Below are positions 1-11,345 of a DNA stretch of 64,000 nt, in pieces. The DNA lies in the NCBI GenBank assembly GCA_008828725.1, contig MEHQ01000553.1:62001-126000 (forward strand), read 5' to 3'. The first letter of the stretch is position 1. Each line of letters begins with the position of its first letter. Source of the stretch: Saccharina japonica (taxonomy: Eukaryota; Sar; Phaeophyceae; Laminariales; Laminariaceae). Made by a program: the position numbers and the translations under genes. The notes under the pieces are model-generated. The model saw only the letters and a list, made by a program, of their open reading frames with translations, did no database searches and had not been told where the DNA came from.

Positions 1-147
1 GCTCAAAATTGGTCAACACACGCACCAGCACCAAATATTACGATCTTGGGGTATAATCTTGGGTGGTGGTGCGGGTTCTGACCAATGAAAAGCGTTTTTT
101 TTTGTTTTTTTCCCAAATTGTTTTTTTTTCTTGGTTGAAACGGGCCC
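1..147. mobile_element. MITE family B, copy cut by window start
   Basis: Right part of a family B element ending in CGGGCCC, followed by TTA. It carries the central arms GTCAACACACGCACCAGCA and their imperfect complement. Confidence 0.7.
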
Positions 148-150
148 TTA

Positions 151-276
151 AGTGTACACCGAAAACTACTGCAACACAAGAATTAAATTCCCGCGATTTG
201 GGTTGAGAACCGCCCTCCCCCGGCATCCCGAAAACGTTTCATTCAAAATGTTTTTCCCTCTATGTCGTAGCATGCT
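151..276. mobile_element. MITE family A, right part
   Basis: Continues from the family B copy with family A sequence (CAACACAAGAATTAAATTCC, then GGGTTGAGAACC) and ends near the terminal motif CGTAGCATGC. The B element therefore sits inside an A element. Confidence 0.5.
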
Positions 277-388
277 ACGGATGGAAGCAGGCATTTTGAT
301 GGGGGGCACGGCCGTCATGCAGGGAGGTGCTACGTAGCTGAATCCAGGCGCACAATACACATTTTGCCGTCGGAGCATACGGTAGATT

Positions 389-575
389 TGTTTTTTCTAT
401 GTTCCCTCCCATTCATTAACGTCTCCCCTTCCTTTCTCTCTGCTTACTAGTCGTAACTCAGATCCGGGGTCGCAAAGTAGGCTCTTCTCCCTTCTCCCCC
501 ACTACGGTGGTTGGCTTGCATTTTGTATCGCAAGAAAACTTCAGCACTTTCTTCCCTCGTCAACTCTAGTCGACT
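389..575 (-). repeat. SINE copy, truncated
   Basis: Reverse-oriented body of the SINE described at 30031-30385: GACGAGGGAAGAAAG, a purine-rich middle, CCCCGGATCTGAGTTACGAC, and an A-rich tail near 389-400. The tRNA-like head is absent. Confidence 0.55.
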
Positions 576-829
576 TGTCCTGCAACACATCAATATGACG
601 ACTCTTCAAGGTGGTCGGGATCCCTCCCGTGCTTGCACATTGTAGCACGGCCCGAGGCCTACCGGAGTGGGAGGCTGTCGACACCTACCTGGTGAGTTTT
701 GTTTCTTCATTGTTCAAAGTCGAACCATATCCTTGAGGAAACAGTGTACACACGGGAATTATTGCACATCATTTCACGTATATAATTGGAAAGGTTTTCG
801 ATACCTCGTAGTGGTTTGCTATACTGTGC

Positions 830-985
830 TCAATGTCTCGGCAATGATTTGTGTGTGCCCACATTGTGCAAGGTAGGGGGGGGTTCCAACCACTTGTCTG
901 TCTTCGTGCATCTGACTGTGACCGGAACAGATGCCTTCCAACAGGTTTCTCATTGCCTTCCTACGACCATCTTCATGCCTATAGC
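830..985. repeat. Dispersed diverged repeat, copy 1
   Basis: Shares GATTTGTGTGTGCCCACATT, GACCGGAACAG and ACCATCTTCAT, in order and spacing, with 55535-55675. Identity unknown. Confidence 0.45.
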
Positions 986-1732
986 AGCGCGTCAAAACTA
1001 AAGGCACTCTGGAACACGTGTACTTGGCATTGGCACAAACCGGTAGGGCCGTCTGCCCTGAACAACGTTAGGCACCGCCTTGCCTAGCCATTCATTGCCG
1101 ATGTTGTACTAGCTACAAAACTGGTTCTATATCCCTGCCACCCGGCCTTGTCTGTCCCTACGTCGGTGGCAGTTGAGGGTGGTCACTGGAGGAGCTCTTC
1201 ACCCCACCCAACGGAATGATTTTTGACGAAAATAAATTTTCTGTCCGATGAAGAATCCCATAACTTACTGTAAGTATGCAATGAACCATGTTGCACCACA
1301 CGAATGGAGGTCCGACGAATTTCGGTCATCGAATCCACACATGCGTCGTCGCTTGCAACGCATCGGCAATTAGACTTGTTCGGTACTTAACCCCCCTTAT
1401 AAGAACTGCTCCCAAGAATTCGGGGACAAACTACTTGGAATTAGTGTGGGGCATTGTATTTTTCAGTTATGAATGGGTCAAAGACGAGAAGCCCGCGTGG
1501 TGGTTAGAATACCGCCACCACAACCCAATAAGTGCGAAAAGGACCCTGGTACGGCAATAAGTATGAAGGCAACATAAATCATCTCTTCAACAAGGATGCG
1601 CCTTTGCACACACGTAGCCCCGACATCGCTACCATGGTCCTGTGAAGGCTACATGCGCCCTGGTCTGACTGAAAAGATGACCGCCGAACACCATACGCCA
1701 CGCCAAGGGTGAAAACATCAAGAACGAGAGGA

Positions 1733-2155
1733 GAGGGGTGCAGGCTTGGGTTCGCAAGAAAGCCGCCCGTCTCGGAATATTTGTTCCGGATTTGTACCAG
1801 ACGCGGGTCCGAAACCAGAAGACGGATGTAAATGCAGCAATTGAACGCCCCTTTCTACTGGCATCGTTGCTGTTAGATAGCTAGATGATCGACATGTACC
1901 ATGCTACGGCCCACTCACAGATCGCGCAAAGACACCAAGCCCTCGAAGACACCGGGGGGCAGGGTCTCGATATCGTTCCGTCCCAGGTTGCTATAGTTCC
2001 AGGCCGATACCACGTTGATGGCGGCAGGGGACAGCGGAGCAACCGCAGCAGTTATCGAAGGAGATATTTAGCGGCTTGTTGTTGTAGACATACCCATGCA
2101 CCGACGTTTACAGCTCTCTGCGAACGGGATATGAAGGCTATCCCTTCGAAAACGT
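1733..2155 (-). repeat. Exon-plus-intron duplication, unit 1
   Basis: Contains exon 6 and its flanks. Shares GGTGCAGGCTTGGGTTC, GGCATCGTTG, CTACGGCCCACTCACAG, GGCGGCAGGGGA and GGCTATCCC, in the same order, with 2934-3600. Confidence 0.7.
1919..1990 (-). CDS. Exon 6: LRR cassette
   Basis: Seventy-two bases, GTGAGT donor, AG acceptor, phase 2 at both ends. LRR core NDIETLPPGVFEGLVSL, followed by RDL at the donor. The donor implies at least one more exon downstream. Confidence 0.88.
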
Positions 2156-5100
2156 AGCGTGGTTTTCCTACTGCTTGTTCCTCTCAATGGACTTACGCGA
2201 ACGAATTGTGTATGGATTTCCTGAGTTCCTCTCAATATACTTACGTGAACGAATTGTTTGTGTACCTGTCGTGTCCGGAGATAAACTTACATTTTTCGCT
2301 GCAACGCACTAATGCCTATATTGGAAGTTCCGTATCGATATCTATTATCTGACCAGATACATACACGTGTTCGGTGAGTAGGTGTTACTGGCCAAATACG
2401 GCGTACGATGTTTAGTGGATGCGGAACATGACATTTAGATATCTGTCCCCCGTCCTCGTGTGCATATACCGCTCGCACCACACCACCCGACGGTCTTGTT
2501 CGTTACTCCGACACACATCAGCCACGTGAAGGCTACTGTGTGTAGCTCTGGGACAGGTACAACGATCCCGCGGTAGGACGCGACCATGTTGCGCCAGAAA
2601 TGTTGAACAAGCAAAGCAAACCTCGCCCAAACGACTATGTCATGTCCGTAAAAAAGCACAAATCGTATTTTTCGTAGCCTTGCGCGCAGGGTAGCCGGAG
2701 GGGGCATAGAGCCTGATACCAACACAACAGTTAGACATTCCGTCCTACGCGAATCGCCAAGGAGACGACTGCTAATTTCTTATACCAGCCATCCGCGGGG
2801 TTAATATTCTGTTCTTAGCCCTGATACCGCTACCGCCATCCGGTGAAGGAGACGAGGACCCCGACGTCACAGTAAGCGCCGAACGCAAAAAACAAACAAA
2901 CATCGTCGCATCACCAGCAATCGAAATCGATGAGAGGTGAAAGGTGCAGGCTTGGGTTCCCCACGAAAGCACGAAAGCACGACTGACGCGTGCCACGACA
3001 GAAGTAGCACTTTTTGGCTGAATCGTTTTCGGAACGGTCGGGCTCCTTAACCCAAATTCGTCGGACTCCTATTCTTTGTGTTGCAATATGTTTCCGAGTA
3101 TCGTTTGGTCTGGTCATGAGATTGGACATCGGGTAGCCCTTTAACTTTCGTCCAAAAATTGTTTTGTTTTCGGTGAGGTACAGAGATCCTCCAGTGGAGA
3201 GCTCAGAAAAATCATGGTGCACCTCTATCGTAGCATGCGTCGAATCCTTCTACTATGCATGGCCATAATGCGTGTCAGGTTGCCGCTGGGAAAAATAGAT
3301 GGGTATTTCACGCGGCCGCGGGAGATTCCTTTCCTACAGGCATCGTTGATGTAGCCACAAATCTCAACTTGTGTCATCTTACGGCCCACTCACAGGTCGC
3401 TCAAAGACTCCAGGCCCTCAAAGACACCAGGTGGCAGGGTCTCGATGCCGTTGCGTCGGAGGTCGCTGTTTAAGGCCGTTATCACGTTGGCGGCAGGGGA
3501 TAACGGAGCGACAGCAATGATCAATATCTATATGTAGAGCGGTTGTTGGTTCATGGTCGTTACCGTGCACAAACTTCGTAGGCTATCCCCTTGAAAACAG
3601 GCAATACATATTTTCCTTGTAGACGCCTCTCACTCTAAAAAACAACCAATACCCGTTGTACACCCTGTCCACCGTCAACTGCCGCTCACGGTACAATGTT
3701 CAAGGCCCCCCACCTGTACCCGAACGGGGCAACCGTTTCCGACACGTCGCTCACTCGCTACGAGGACCCTAAAAACACCCGGTGCCTTGCTTTGCACACC
3801 CGACACGCGTGCGCCTACAACACACAACCGATGTGATCAACGACTTGTCTCGCTCACAGTGAATCCAAAGAAGTGGCACCCTTGAAGCTGCCTGGGAGCA
3901 GCGAGGTAAGGTCATTGGATTCCAGAGACCTGTGTCGCCGTTTTGGAGGAAGGCGGGGGGCCGTTGCGCAATTATTACGAATGGTGTGCGTTTAATGGGG
4001 TAGGCATTTCGTTTCAAGAAATATCGACCACCCTATAGCTAAAACACATGTAATACTTGGTAAACATTTTGTACGATACTCGCCTACAAAATTGGCTTTC
4101 TCGCAGCCACCGCAACGTTTCTAATTAAGACGCGTGCTACGGTAGAGGTAGAACTTTTCGGATGAAACGTTTTCTGAGCGATCGGGCTCCTTAACCCGAA
4201 TTCGTCGGACTTTCATTTTTGTGACGAATAATGTTTCAGAGGATACTTCGGTCATGAGATTTCTCATCCGACACCACTTTTATTTTCCTCCAAATTATGG
4301 TTTGGGTGGGGTATGACGCTCCTGAAGTGAGTAGCTCAGCAAATATCGATGGTGCACTTTTATCTTAGCATGCGTCTTAACACTGCAATGAGCTGCGCCC
4401 CAGTATTGTTACTAGCAGGCCAAGGTAGTCACGTTGGGAACACTAGCTGTAAACGTTGATAACAATCAGAGGGTGGACGCCCCCGTTTGAGACGCTGTTG
4501 GTCTGACGACGCACAACAACACCGTACACAATATGGTCGTGTACCGGCAACAAATAACGTCGTTAAGAGTCAGGACGCCCGCTTTGAAGCCGCGCTGAGC
4601 GTTTTGCCATGGTATGGGTCGCTCCCTCTACAACTACAGCAGCAGCAGCAGTATCTATTCTGAAAATCCTCCCACATGGCTCTGTCTCTCTTCCCCAAAA
4701 TCCGACCCACGATGAGCAACTTCATGGCCTAGGGATTCGACGAATATTTTCTCTGAATATATGTATATATATATATATATATATTTATTTATGGCATCCC
4801 CAAACAACATCGGGTAATTTATCACCTATAGAGTTCTGTTAGTCGGCAATGTCTTGTCCAAACATTAGAGTAGGTGCAGTACCGTTGTCGTATACTTGTA
4901 CGAACGACTCATAATCGTGCGTTATGTTGTAGGTTGCACGACAGACAGCACACGTTTGCGTTGCGGCATCACTCACAGACTGGCCAGAGCCTCGAAGCCG
5001 TCGAAGAAGTCAAGGGGCAGGCTGGTGAGGGCATTATCTTCAAGGGTCCTGTTTCAGGTCGACGATCACACGAACGGAATAAAGGGGCATGTTGACCGTG

Positions 5101-7287
5101 GAAGCGATGGGCGCTTGAGGTGTAACCTCGTGGCTCTATTGAACATTGCAGACAGGTCACCGTCGAATACGGTGGCCAGGTGGCAACGACCTAACCGCAC
5201 AACGTTTTTTTCCAAGCCGTATCACGTGCAAAGCTGGCGTATAATGTGAGGGACCTGGTGACGCCTTATGCTTGTCCACACTTTTGAAACATGATTTTTG
5301 AGCGTCCGCGAGCCTGCTTTGCCGGAACAGCGGACGTGTGCTAATCATAGAGGTAACAATTTCCGGCTGAAATGTTTTGCGAACGATCGGGCTCACCTTG
5401 ACCCAGAAATGTCTAACTTTCATTCTCGTGTTGCAATAGTTTTCATAGTGTACTAAGGTAATGATATTGTAGGATCAGGTACCACTTTTACTTTCCTCTG
5501 AAACCGTTTTTGTCGGTGAACATCAAGTGCGGAGCTCAGAACCGATATGGTGAACCTCAATCGTGCATAGCACACGTCAGCGCCACTCCCCGATTTTCAA
5601 AGCACAGGGATGGGACAAAACCAGTATGCCGTGAGACCTCGATAGGTGTCACGCCAGCCGTCGTCGTATACACAACGTTACTCGGAGAAGTAACACCGCT
5701 CAGTAACACCAGTATTCATTGTTTGCCCCCGCTTGTGGCTGTTCACAGTTTTGGTGAACAGCATTGGACAAAACGCCGACTCCATTCCGTCCTGTCTTGG
5801 TCAGACGTCCTCATGCCCACGGCAACGATAAACGGGTGAACGCTTTTAACGTATCGTAAACACGAGAACTTAGTTTGGAGTGACAAACGCACCATGTCAC
5901 CCCCCCTCCCCTCCCTCTTCCTTTCCATGATGTTGGGATTACTCACAGCGATGCGATGTTGCCCCGTCCTACGTTGTCGAAGCATGCCACCAGATCGACG
6001 ACATCTGCGTCTGTGATGTCACATCTTGCAAGGTCCCTTGAAAAACAGCGGGCAGACAACGAGGAATCGAATTGCATTTGTTTAGTTCAGCACGGCAATC
6101 CACGAGCAGGATCAAAAACAAAAATACTGCCGTCAAAGTTTGGTTGTAGGTTTTCCGAGGCTCAGCGCCAGTTTCGTCCAAAATGAAACAACACGAGATG
6201 GGATTGGATCGAAAATTCGAATAGTCGAACGCGTCTCCAGTAACTCGCATTTGTTCTTCAAATTCGACTCCAGAACAGCCTGTTGTCCCTTATTTCGACA
6301 ATACTGTAAGCTTGGTGAACGATCACGCTTGCTATGGTGGCAAAACTAGAGCGCAAAGAGATGGGCGTGTCGAAACAGGTAACTCTTGCTGCACGTGTCA
6401 CCAAAGGAACGTTTACACAATACATCGGTTTCAAACGTTTTCGCCGGGGTGTGATGCACTCGGTAACGATGCATAATACGCCAAGGACGCATCTCTACAG
6501 AGTGTCCCTGCAGCAGACTCACAGCCCCCTCTCCCAGCACTCGACTACACATTCACCAATTCGCGATACGCAATCCAATGTGTGTACTTCATGTCTTAGA
6601 CGCATGTTACGGTAAAAAAAGGGTGGCCACTTGAGGAGCTCTATAACATTCCCCCATAAACTCATTCTAGAAGAAACTAAAACTGCCATCCGATGAACGA
6701 CCCCACGGCGTTGATTAAGTATTAAAAAACAAACCTATTGCAGCACATGAAATAGTGAAATTCCAACGGTTTTGGGTTAAGGCAGCCCCGCCAGTTCAAA
6801 ACGGATTCAGCCAAAACGTCCTATATATAATGCAGCACGCGTTCGTATAGGTATTTGTGATGCACTTACAGGGACGTAGCCCCAGAGGTACAGACGTCGT
6901 CGGTCAAGCATTGGTTCATACCTGTGAAACACGAGGGGAGGGAAGACATCAAACTCGGCTTTTCGTTTCGCGACGACCCAACCTAACGCGTACACGTGTA
7001 CATACGTGTACCCGACCCTGCCGGCGCTGAATAATGACCAGTACCTCGGGTGTTGCAACACGTCAGCGATAGGGGCTGGATCTAGCACGACCATCCTGTA
7101 GGCGGGCGGAGGAACCCTTAGCCCACCGCTTGATGGACGGAACGATATTCACGATCAATGTTTGGCCCACCACCGGATATGCGGCGCCTCAAGAGCATAA
7201 AACAAGGGTGACCTTGCCGAGTCATTTGTACTCACCGTTTGCGGCCACCGCCAGCAGGACGGGCGCCAGCCAAGTGGTGAGCATCAT
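1919..7287 (-). CDS. Secreted leucine-rich repeat protein, 5' part (six exons)
   Basis: Spliced minus-strand gene; the span covers exons and introns. Exons in order: 7236-7287, 6870-6921, 5947-6036, 4977-5048, 3394-3465 and 1919-1990. Seen directly: each has an AG acceptor and a GTGAG or GTAAG donor, and the phases join without a break (1, then 2 throughout). The product starts with a signal peptide (MMLTTWLAPVLLAVAANG), then a short segment with two cysteines (NQCLTDDVCTSG), a divergent 30-residue LRR and three canonical 24-residue LRRs of the LxxNxIxxLPxGVFxGL type. LRRs of this kind form solenoids that bind proteins or glycans, and the signal peptide puts this one outside the cell or on its surface. 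The 1919-1990 exon ends in a donor, so more exons must follow below 1919; I could not find them. The TA-rich block at 7366-7398, about 80-110 bases upstream of the ATG, could serve as a promoter. Ligand unknown. Confidence 0.75.
2985..3241. mobile_element. MITE family A
   Basis: Terminal inverted motifs GACGCGTGCCACGACAGAAG and ATCGTAGCATGCGTC; internal landmarks GGGCTCCTTAACCCAAATTC and GGAGAGCTCAG. Confidence 0.8.
3394..3465 (-). CDS. Exon 5: LRR cassette
   Basis: Seventy-two bases, GTGAGT donor, AG acceptor, phase 2 at both ends. LRR core NGIETLPPGVFEGLESL. Close paralogue of exon 6; the flanking intron is duplicated with it. Confidence 0.88.
4129..4376. mobile_element. MITE family A
   Basis: Ends GACGCGTGCTACGGTAGAGG and ATCTTAGCATGCGTC; internal CGATCGGGCTCCTTAACCCG. 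Confidence 0.8.
4757..4785. repeat. (TA)n microsatellite
   Basis: Alternating TA run in the intron above exon 4. Confidence 0.8.
4977..5048 (-). CDS. Exon 4: LRR cassette
   Basis: Seventy-two bases, GTGAGT donor, CAG acceptor, phase 2 at both ends. LRR core NALTSLPLDFFDGFEAL. Confidence 0.85.
5333..5578. mobile_element. MITE family A, diverged
   Basis: Starts GACGTGTGCTAATCATAGAG, ends CATAGCACACGTC; keeps GATCGGGCTCACCTTGACCC and GCGGAGCTCAGA. Confidence 0.7.
5947..6036 (-). CDS. Exon 3: divergent 30-residue LRR
   Basis: Ninety-base exon, phase 2 at both ends, GTGAGT donor. It reads LDLARCDITDADVVDLV and then ACFDNVGRGNIASL. The LDLxxCxITDxDV pattern resembles longer LRR subtypes and differs from the LPxGVF repeats that follow, so it may be the first repeat or an N-terminal cap. 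Confidence 0.7.
6599..6823. mobile_element. MITE family A, diverged
   Basis: Starts GACGCATGTTACGGTA with GCCACTTGAGGAGCTC; ends in GGGTTAAGGCAGCC and GATTCAGCCAAAACG. The last terminal repeat is missing. Confidence 0.55.
6870..6921 (-). CDS. Exon 2: cysteine-bearing N-terminal segment
   Basis: Fifty-two-base exon between a CACAG acceptor and a GTAAGT donor, entering in phase 1 and leaving in phase 2. It encodes MNQCLTDDVCTSGATSL; the two cysteines may cap the LRR solenoid (inference). Another frame of the same stretch is open, but only this one joins both neighbours without a stop. Confidence 0.65.
7236..7287 (-). CDS. Exon 1: signal peptide
   Basis: Starts at the first of two adjacent ATG codons (7285-7287) and ends at a GTGAGT donor in phase 1. 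It encodes 17 residues with a hydrophobic core LAPVLLAVAA, typical of a cleavable secretion signal. The start was chosen because the exon joins in frame to 6870-6921, giving a Gly codon at the junction. Confidence 0.7.
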
Positions 7288-7953
7288 GGTTCAGCCTTGT
7301 TTGGGGACGATCGACCTGGCAAATTGTTGTAAGGGAAGCGACCCGAAAAACAGTATCAACGCGTATATGCATATATATATATATATGTATATATATGGGT
7401 TGCACGGGCTGTAGTGGTCGCCACTTAAGACGAAGACCTTTCCCAGGCATCGGTTGCACAGATGACGACGTGCACCCCTCCCTCACAGCGGCATATGGGT
7501 TCTCCCTGTTTATTTGGCCGTGGGGCCAGTAAGCAGCCTGCGAGTGGCAGCGCTATAACATAAAGACCAACGCGGCGAGGCCTTCCGCGCGTCGGGCACG
7601 AGGCATCCCATACGCCTGCTACGGTAGAGGCGCTGCACCAACTTCTTTCTCCGAGGCTTTGGTCGCGCCTCGTACGATAAGGGGAGTAGCATTTTGTTTG
7701 GCGAACTTAGGTTTCTGGGTGACCTTTGGGGCTTCTTAACACAACGTCGTCGGAATGTCATGCTTGATTTCCAATTAATTGCCTTTTTTTTGTTGTGTCT
7801 TGGTTTAGGCCAATGCAAAATTTCAACGGATTTCGCTATTACGGCGGACCATAGTAAATAGGACCGGTTTTTGCCAGTAAAAATAGGTAAATATGTAGGT
7901 TTTTGTGTCCACTATAGGTTCCCTATTTTTCTCTAGGTCCCCCGTAATACTTA

Positions 7954-8161
7954 GGGCCCGTTTTAACGAAGAAAAACAAATTCAATTCGGAAAAAATGAA
8001 ATTCAAATTCGCTTTTCATTGGTCAACACACGCACCAGCACTAACTATTATACCCCAAGATCCTAATCTTTGGTGCTGGTGCGTGTGTTGACCAATGAAA
8101 AGCGAATTTGATTTTTATTTTTTCCAAATTGAATTTATTTTATACTCGTTAATTCGGGCCC
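7954..8161. mobile_element. MITE family B (PIF/Harbinger-like)
   Basis: Starts GGGCCCGTTTTAACGAAG, ends GTTAATTCGGGCCC, flanked by TTA on both sides. The whole element is close to a perfect palindrome centred on GTCAACACACGCACCAGCA and its complement. Confidence 0.8.
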
Positions 8162-8164
8162 TTA

Positions 8165-8373
8165 GGGCCGGTTTTAACGAAGAAGAAAAAAATTCAGTTT
8201 GAAAAAAAAACACAACAAATCCGCTTTTCATTGGTCAACACACGCACCAGCACCAAATATTAGGATCTTGGGGCATCATACTTGGTGCTGGTGCGTGTGT
8301 TGACCAATGAAAAGCGGATTTGAATATATTTTTTTCCAATTTGATTTTTTTTCTTCTTCGTTAAAACGGGCCC
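8165..8373. mobile_element. MITE family B, adjacent second copy
   Basis: Starts GGGCCGGTTTTAACGAAG, ends CGTTAAAACGGGCCC, flanked by TTA. The left TTA (8162-8164) is also the right flank of the previous copy. Confidence 0.8.
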
Positions 8374-8483
8374 TTACACTTTTTTTCCAAACAATAATTC
8401 GATTTGTGTGAGGCATAAGGCCCCTCAAGGGAACAGGGACCCAAGAAGCATTTTTCGGTGCGCTTTTACCTTGGGCATGCGCC

Positions 8484-9130
8484 GGTTCTTCATCATACGG
8501 GGAGCTCTACTCGTATATATCTCACCGAAAAACGGATTTCGGAGGGAAAACAAAAAATGCTACAGCAGCAGCAGCAGCAGCAGCAGTATGTATGTATATA
8601 CAAGAGATAAAGTCCCATGAAATAATGCCGTAAAAGTATAACCTACAATGAAAAACATTGAAACACAATAACAATGATATTGCCGACGACGATGGGGTAA
8701 GGGTTACCCCCTCGTCCTTCAGAAAGAGCACTATGATGCCTCCCTGGTATATAACACCCGCCTGTTATTATTTAGCTTTCATGCTGCTCTATACCGGCAC
8801 CCAAAAATGCGAGCTCCACATCCACGCCGATGGCCATGGACAACCCAACAGTCTACTATGGGTTGCTGTAGGCGCTGACGGAAATCAATCAATGTCCAAC
8901 ACGAATAATGGGGTGTGTCATACACCCGGGTAGTTCGTCTCTTAAGGAGAGCTGTGCCGTCCTTGGCGTCAGTCAGTCATGAGTATTTGCCTCAAAATGT
9001 AAAAACTGAGGGTGCTACGTACGTACTATGTATACCCCTATTATCGTAGCTCACGATTACATTTATATACCTATTCGTAGGCCGTGCATAGGATGGTCAA
9101 AATAAAATTATTATAAATACGTCAGCTGTG
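8484..9130. other. Spacer without a supported gene
   Basis: Holds a CAG/CAA run at about 8563-8585 and a family A-like scrap (CGGGGAGCTCTACTCG, CTCACCGAAAAACG) near 8498-8550. No LRR or other domain seen on either strand. Confidence 0.6.
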
Positions 9131-11345
9131 AGTTCAACCGATTGAATAGTAGATACTCAACTTTGCGAGCTGCGGATTGTTTAGTCGGCTCAATATCCGC
9201 ATTGGAAAAGGCGAATTTGGTGCTCGTGTTGAAGACCGCCAGAACCGCGGTTTAATCGAGGAGCGTGTCCCGATTAATATATATATATATATCAGCACGA
9301 GGGTGCACAAGGATCCGAGTCCCTGACAACCCACTACCCCCAGAGCCCGGAATAAAAAAACAAACGGACCGTTGTGATACCAGGACACAATAGGACCAAG
9401 GCTTTCCTACGGAGTGGTCTTAATATAGTAAAGGCGACGCAAGAAAAACGGGTTACCTCGCCAGCAGCAGAGCATCGACATAGTGCATAGCAGCAGCTGC
9501 AGCAGCTGCAGCAGCAAAAAAGACAGAAGCAACAAACTGCACTGCTGCATCTTCATCTAAAGCCGAGTGCGGACAAAGCGTTTATTGTGTAGACGAAGAA
9601 AGAAACTACTGTAATAACAATAAACATTGTGCACGTAGATATATACGAACTCTCGTTTTATGTTTTACCATGCTGCCACCTGCTGGTCGAACATTTACGT
9701 ACAGTACCTCCTACATCATTGTTAATAGTACGTACTTCTACGCCGGTGTCTTCCTCTCCTTCGTGTTGCTTCGCCCGTGCCCAAGCCCAGTTATCTGTAT
9801 CTCTGGGCACTGGGCATTGCTTTTGCTTCTTAGGGCCGTGCTTCTGACTCGTGCATTCATAATTCGTTTTTATTGTGCTTCTACGTCCTTACTCTTTGCG
9901 TTCGGCTTCGTGTCGATTGTTCTCGCTACCCTGTAAAGTTGACATTTCAACTTGCTTTACTCATTCATTTACGTTTCATCTCGTTTGGTTTTTCGTCGTT
10001 CAACAGTCTGCTGACCACATAATGAATTGTATCGCTCTAAGATTAGGGATCAGGACAATGGGTGCATGTGATATGACTGGCACATACATACATGACCTAC
10101 TGGCCTGCAGTTAGGTAAAACGCTTTTACAGGCGCTACAGTAGAAAAGAACGGGATTTCCTGTGAGGTCAAACCACACTGCTGCTTTCTATTACATATAC
10201 TAGTGAGTACCCGACCACGCCAGGGCGCGGCGGTATAAAAGCCGACAGAAACAAAAGTACAAAATAAGAACTGGGGTCACGATCCACATACACACGCAGT
10301 CAACCACGTAGTCCAACCGACCACGACAACCCCCACCCACCCACCACCCACCCACCCACTCTCACGTACTTACCAACATCACCACATCACTCACACCCAC
10401 CCACCAACCACCGACCCACCCACCCAACCACGTACGTACGTGCGCACCAACGATTCGACACACACGCACCAACACGATCCACCATCACAATCTATCAAAA
10501 CAGCAGCAGTGAAATCAGCTAAAGCAGCACCAGTTACGCTACACAATAACTAATAGTAGTAGCCTTCTATAACCCAATCTGACAGCAGCAATAACAACAC
10601 AGCGCAGCAGCAGTCCAGACAGTACGACTCGTACGTACGTACAGCGGGCACAAACAAAACGCCGGGCATAAATGCGCAACCCTTTACTACAGCCAGTGTA
10701 AACAAGAACGCGGTCGATGGGATGCACAGGCCCTGTACGTACAGCATTGGCCTTTTTTTTTTTTTTTTTTTTCGCCGTGCTATTTTTTTACGTCTGGCCT
10801 TTTATCTTGAAATTAGGGTAAAAGTGGCTAACTCGCCGTGTATTATGGGCGATTTTCGATTTTGACGAAGTTCTGGAGATCCATATTTTCACATCTCGGG
10901 GACTCTTTTTTAGGCAAAAAAGTTACTTGATTTAAGTATGCCAGGAAATTTACTGATTTTACGTGTGCATAATGTTTTATCTTGAAATTAGGTGTGATTT
11001 TTGACCCGGGCCCGCAAAGCCCTCCGAATACGTGCGGAACCCCTCTCCTCGCGTGTAGATGTCGTTGGGCTGTTTGCCATAATACGCCAGTACAATAAGT
11101 CGAGTTGGCCTGTTACGTCAGTTGCTGTTTGCAAGAGCTCAGTTGGCCTGCTTGAAGGGCTGGTTCGAAACAAAATCGTCGTTGCAAAGAGCTGTGCTAT
11201 CAGTTGGTCTGTACTCGACAAAGAGCATCGAGTAACTACGGACCTCTATCGTGAAAATAGATATGTTTATATATATATCAGCCACGAGAGTGCAACAAGG
11301 CACCCCGGAACCCTGACAAACCACTACCCCCAAGCCGGTGTGGGA
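9131..11345. other. CAG- and CCCACC-rich block between diverged direct repeats
   Basis: Diverged direct repeats at about 9275-9351 and 11262-11337 share a TA run, GTGCA-CAAGG, CCCTGACAA and CCACTACCCCC. Between them lie CAG clusters (9460-9515, 10500-10610), a CCCACC minisatellite (10327-10432), a TATAAAA at 10232-10238 and a T20 run (10753-10772). No protein domain recognised. It may be a decayed retroelement. Confidence 0.4.
10327..10432. repeat. CCCACC/CACCCA minisatellite
   Basis: Irregular tandem array of CCCACCCACC-type units, one strand strongly C-rich. Confidence 0.7.

Larger units (their letters stand above)
2934..3600 (-). repeat. Exon-plus-intron duplication, unit 2, with MITE inside
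   Basis: Contains exon 5 and the same intron landmarks as 1733-2155, but lengthened by a family A MITE at 2985-3241. Confidence 0.7.
7611..8483. mobile_element. MITE family A split by two family B elements
   Basis: Left part starts GCCTGCTACGGTAGAGG (7611 to about 7770). The right part resumes after 8376 with CACTTTTTTTCCAAACAATA and ends at GGGCATGCGCC. Two adjacent family B elements and some other sequence lie between. Confidence 0.55.

Noticed and set aside
660-700. Plus-strand exon end with GTGAGT donor at 693
   Set aside because: The preceding open frame is very short and has no domain or matching acceptor.
6900-7094. 95-codon minus-strand frame covering exon 2 of the small LRR gene, reading ADVLQHPRYWSLFSAG
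   Set aside because: A frame that joins signal peptide, exon 2 and exon 3 without this segment is cleaner; the extra exon would put exon 2 in a frame ending in the wrong phase.
10327-10432. Telomere-like array
   Set aside because: CCCACC units are irregular and do not match TTAGGG-type telomere repeats; it lies inside repeat-rich spacer.
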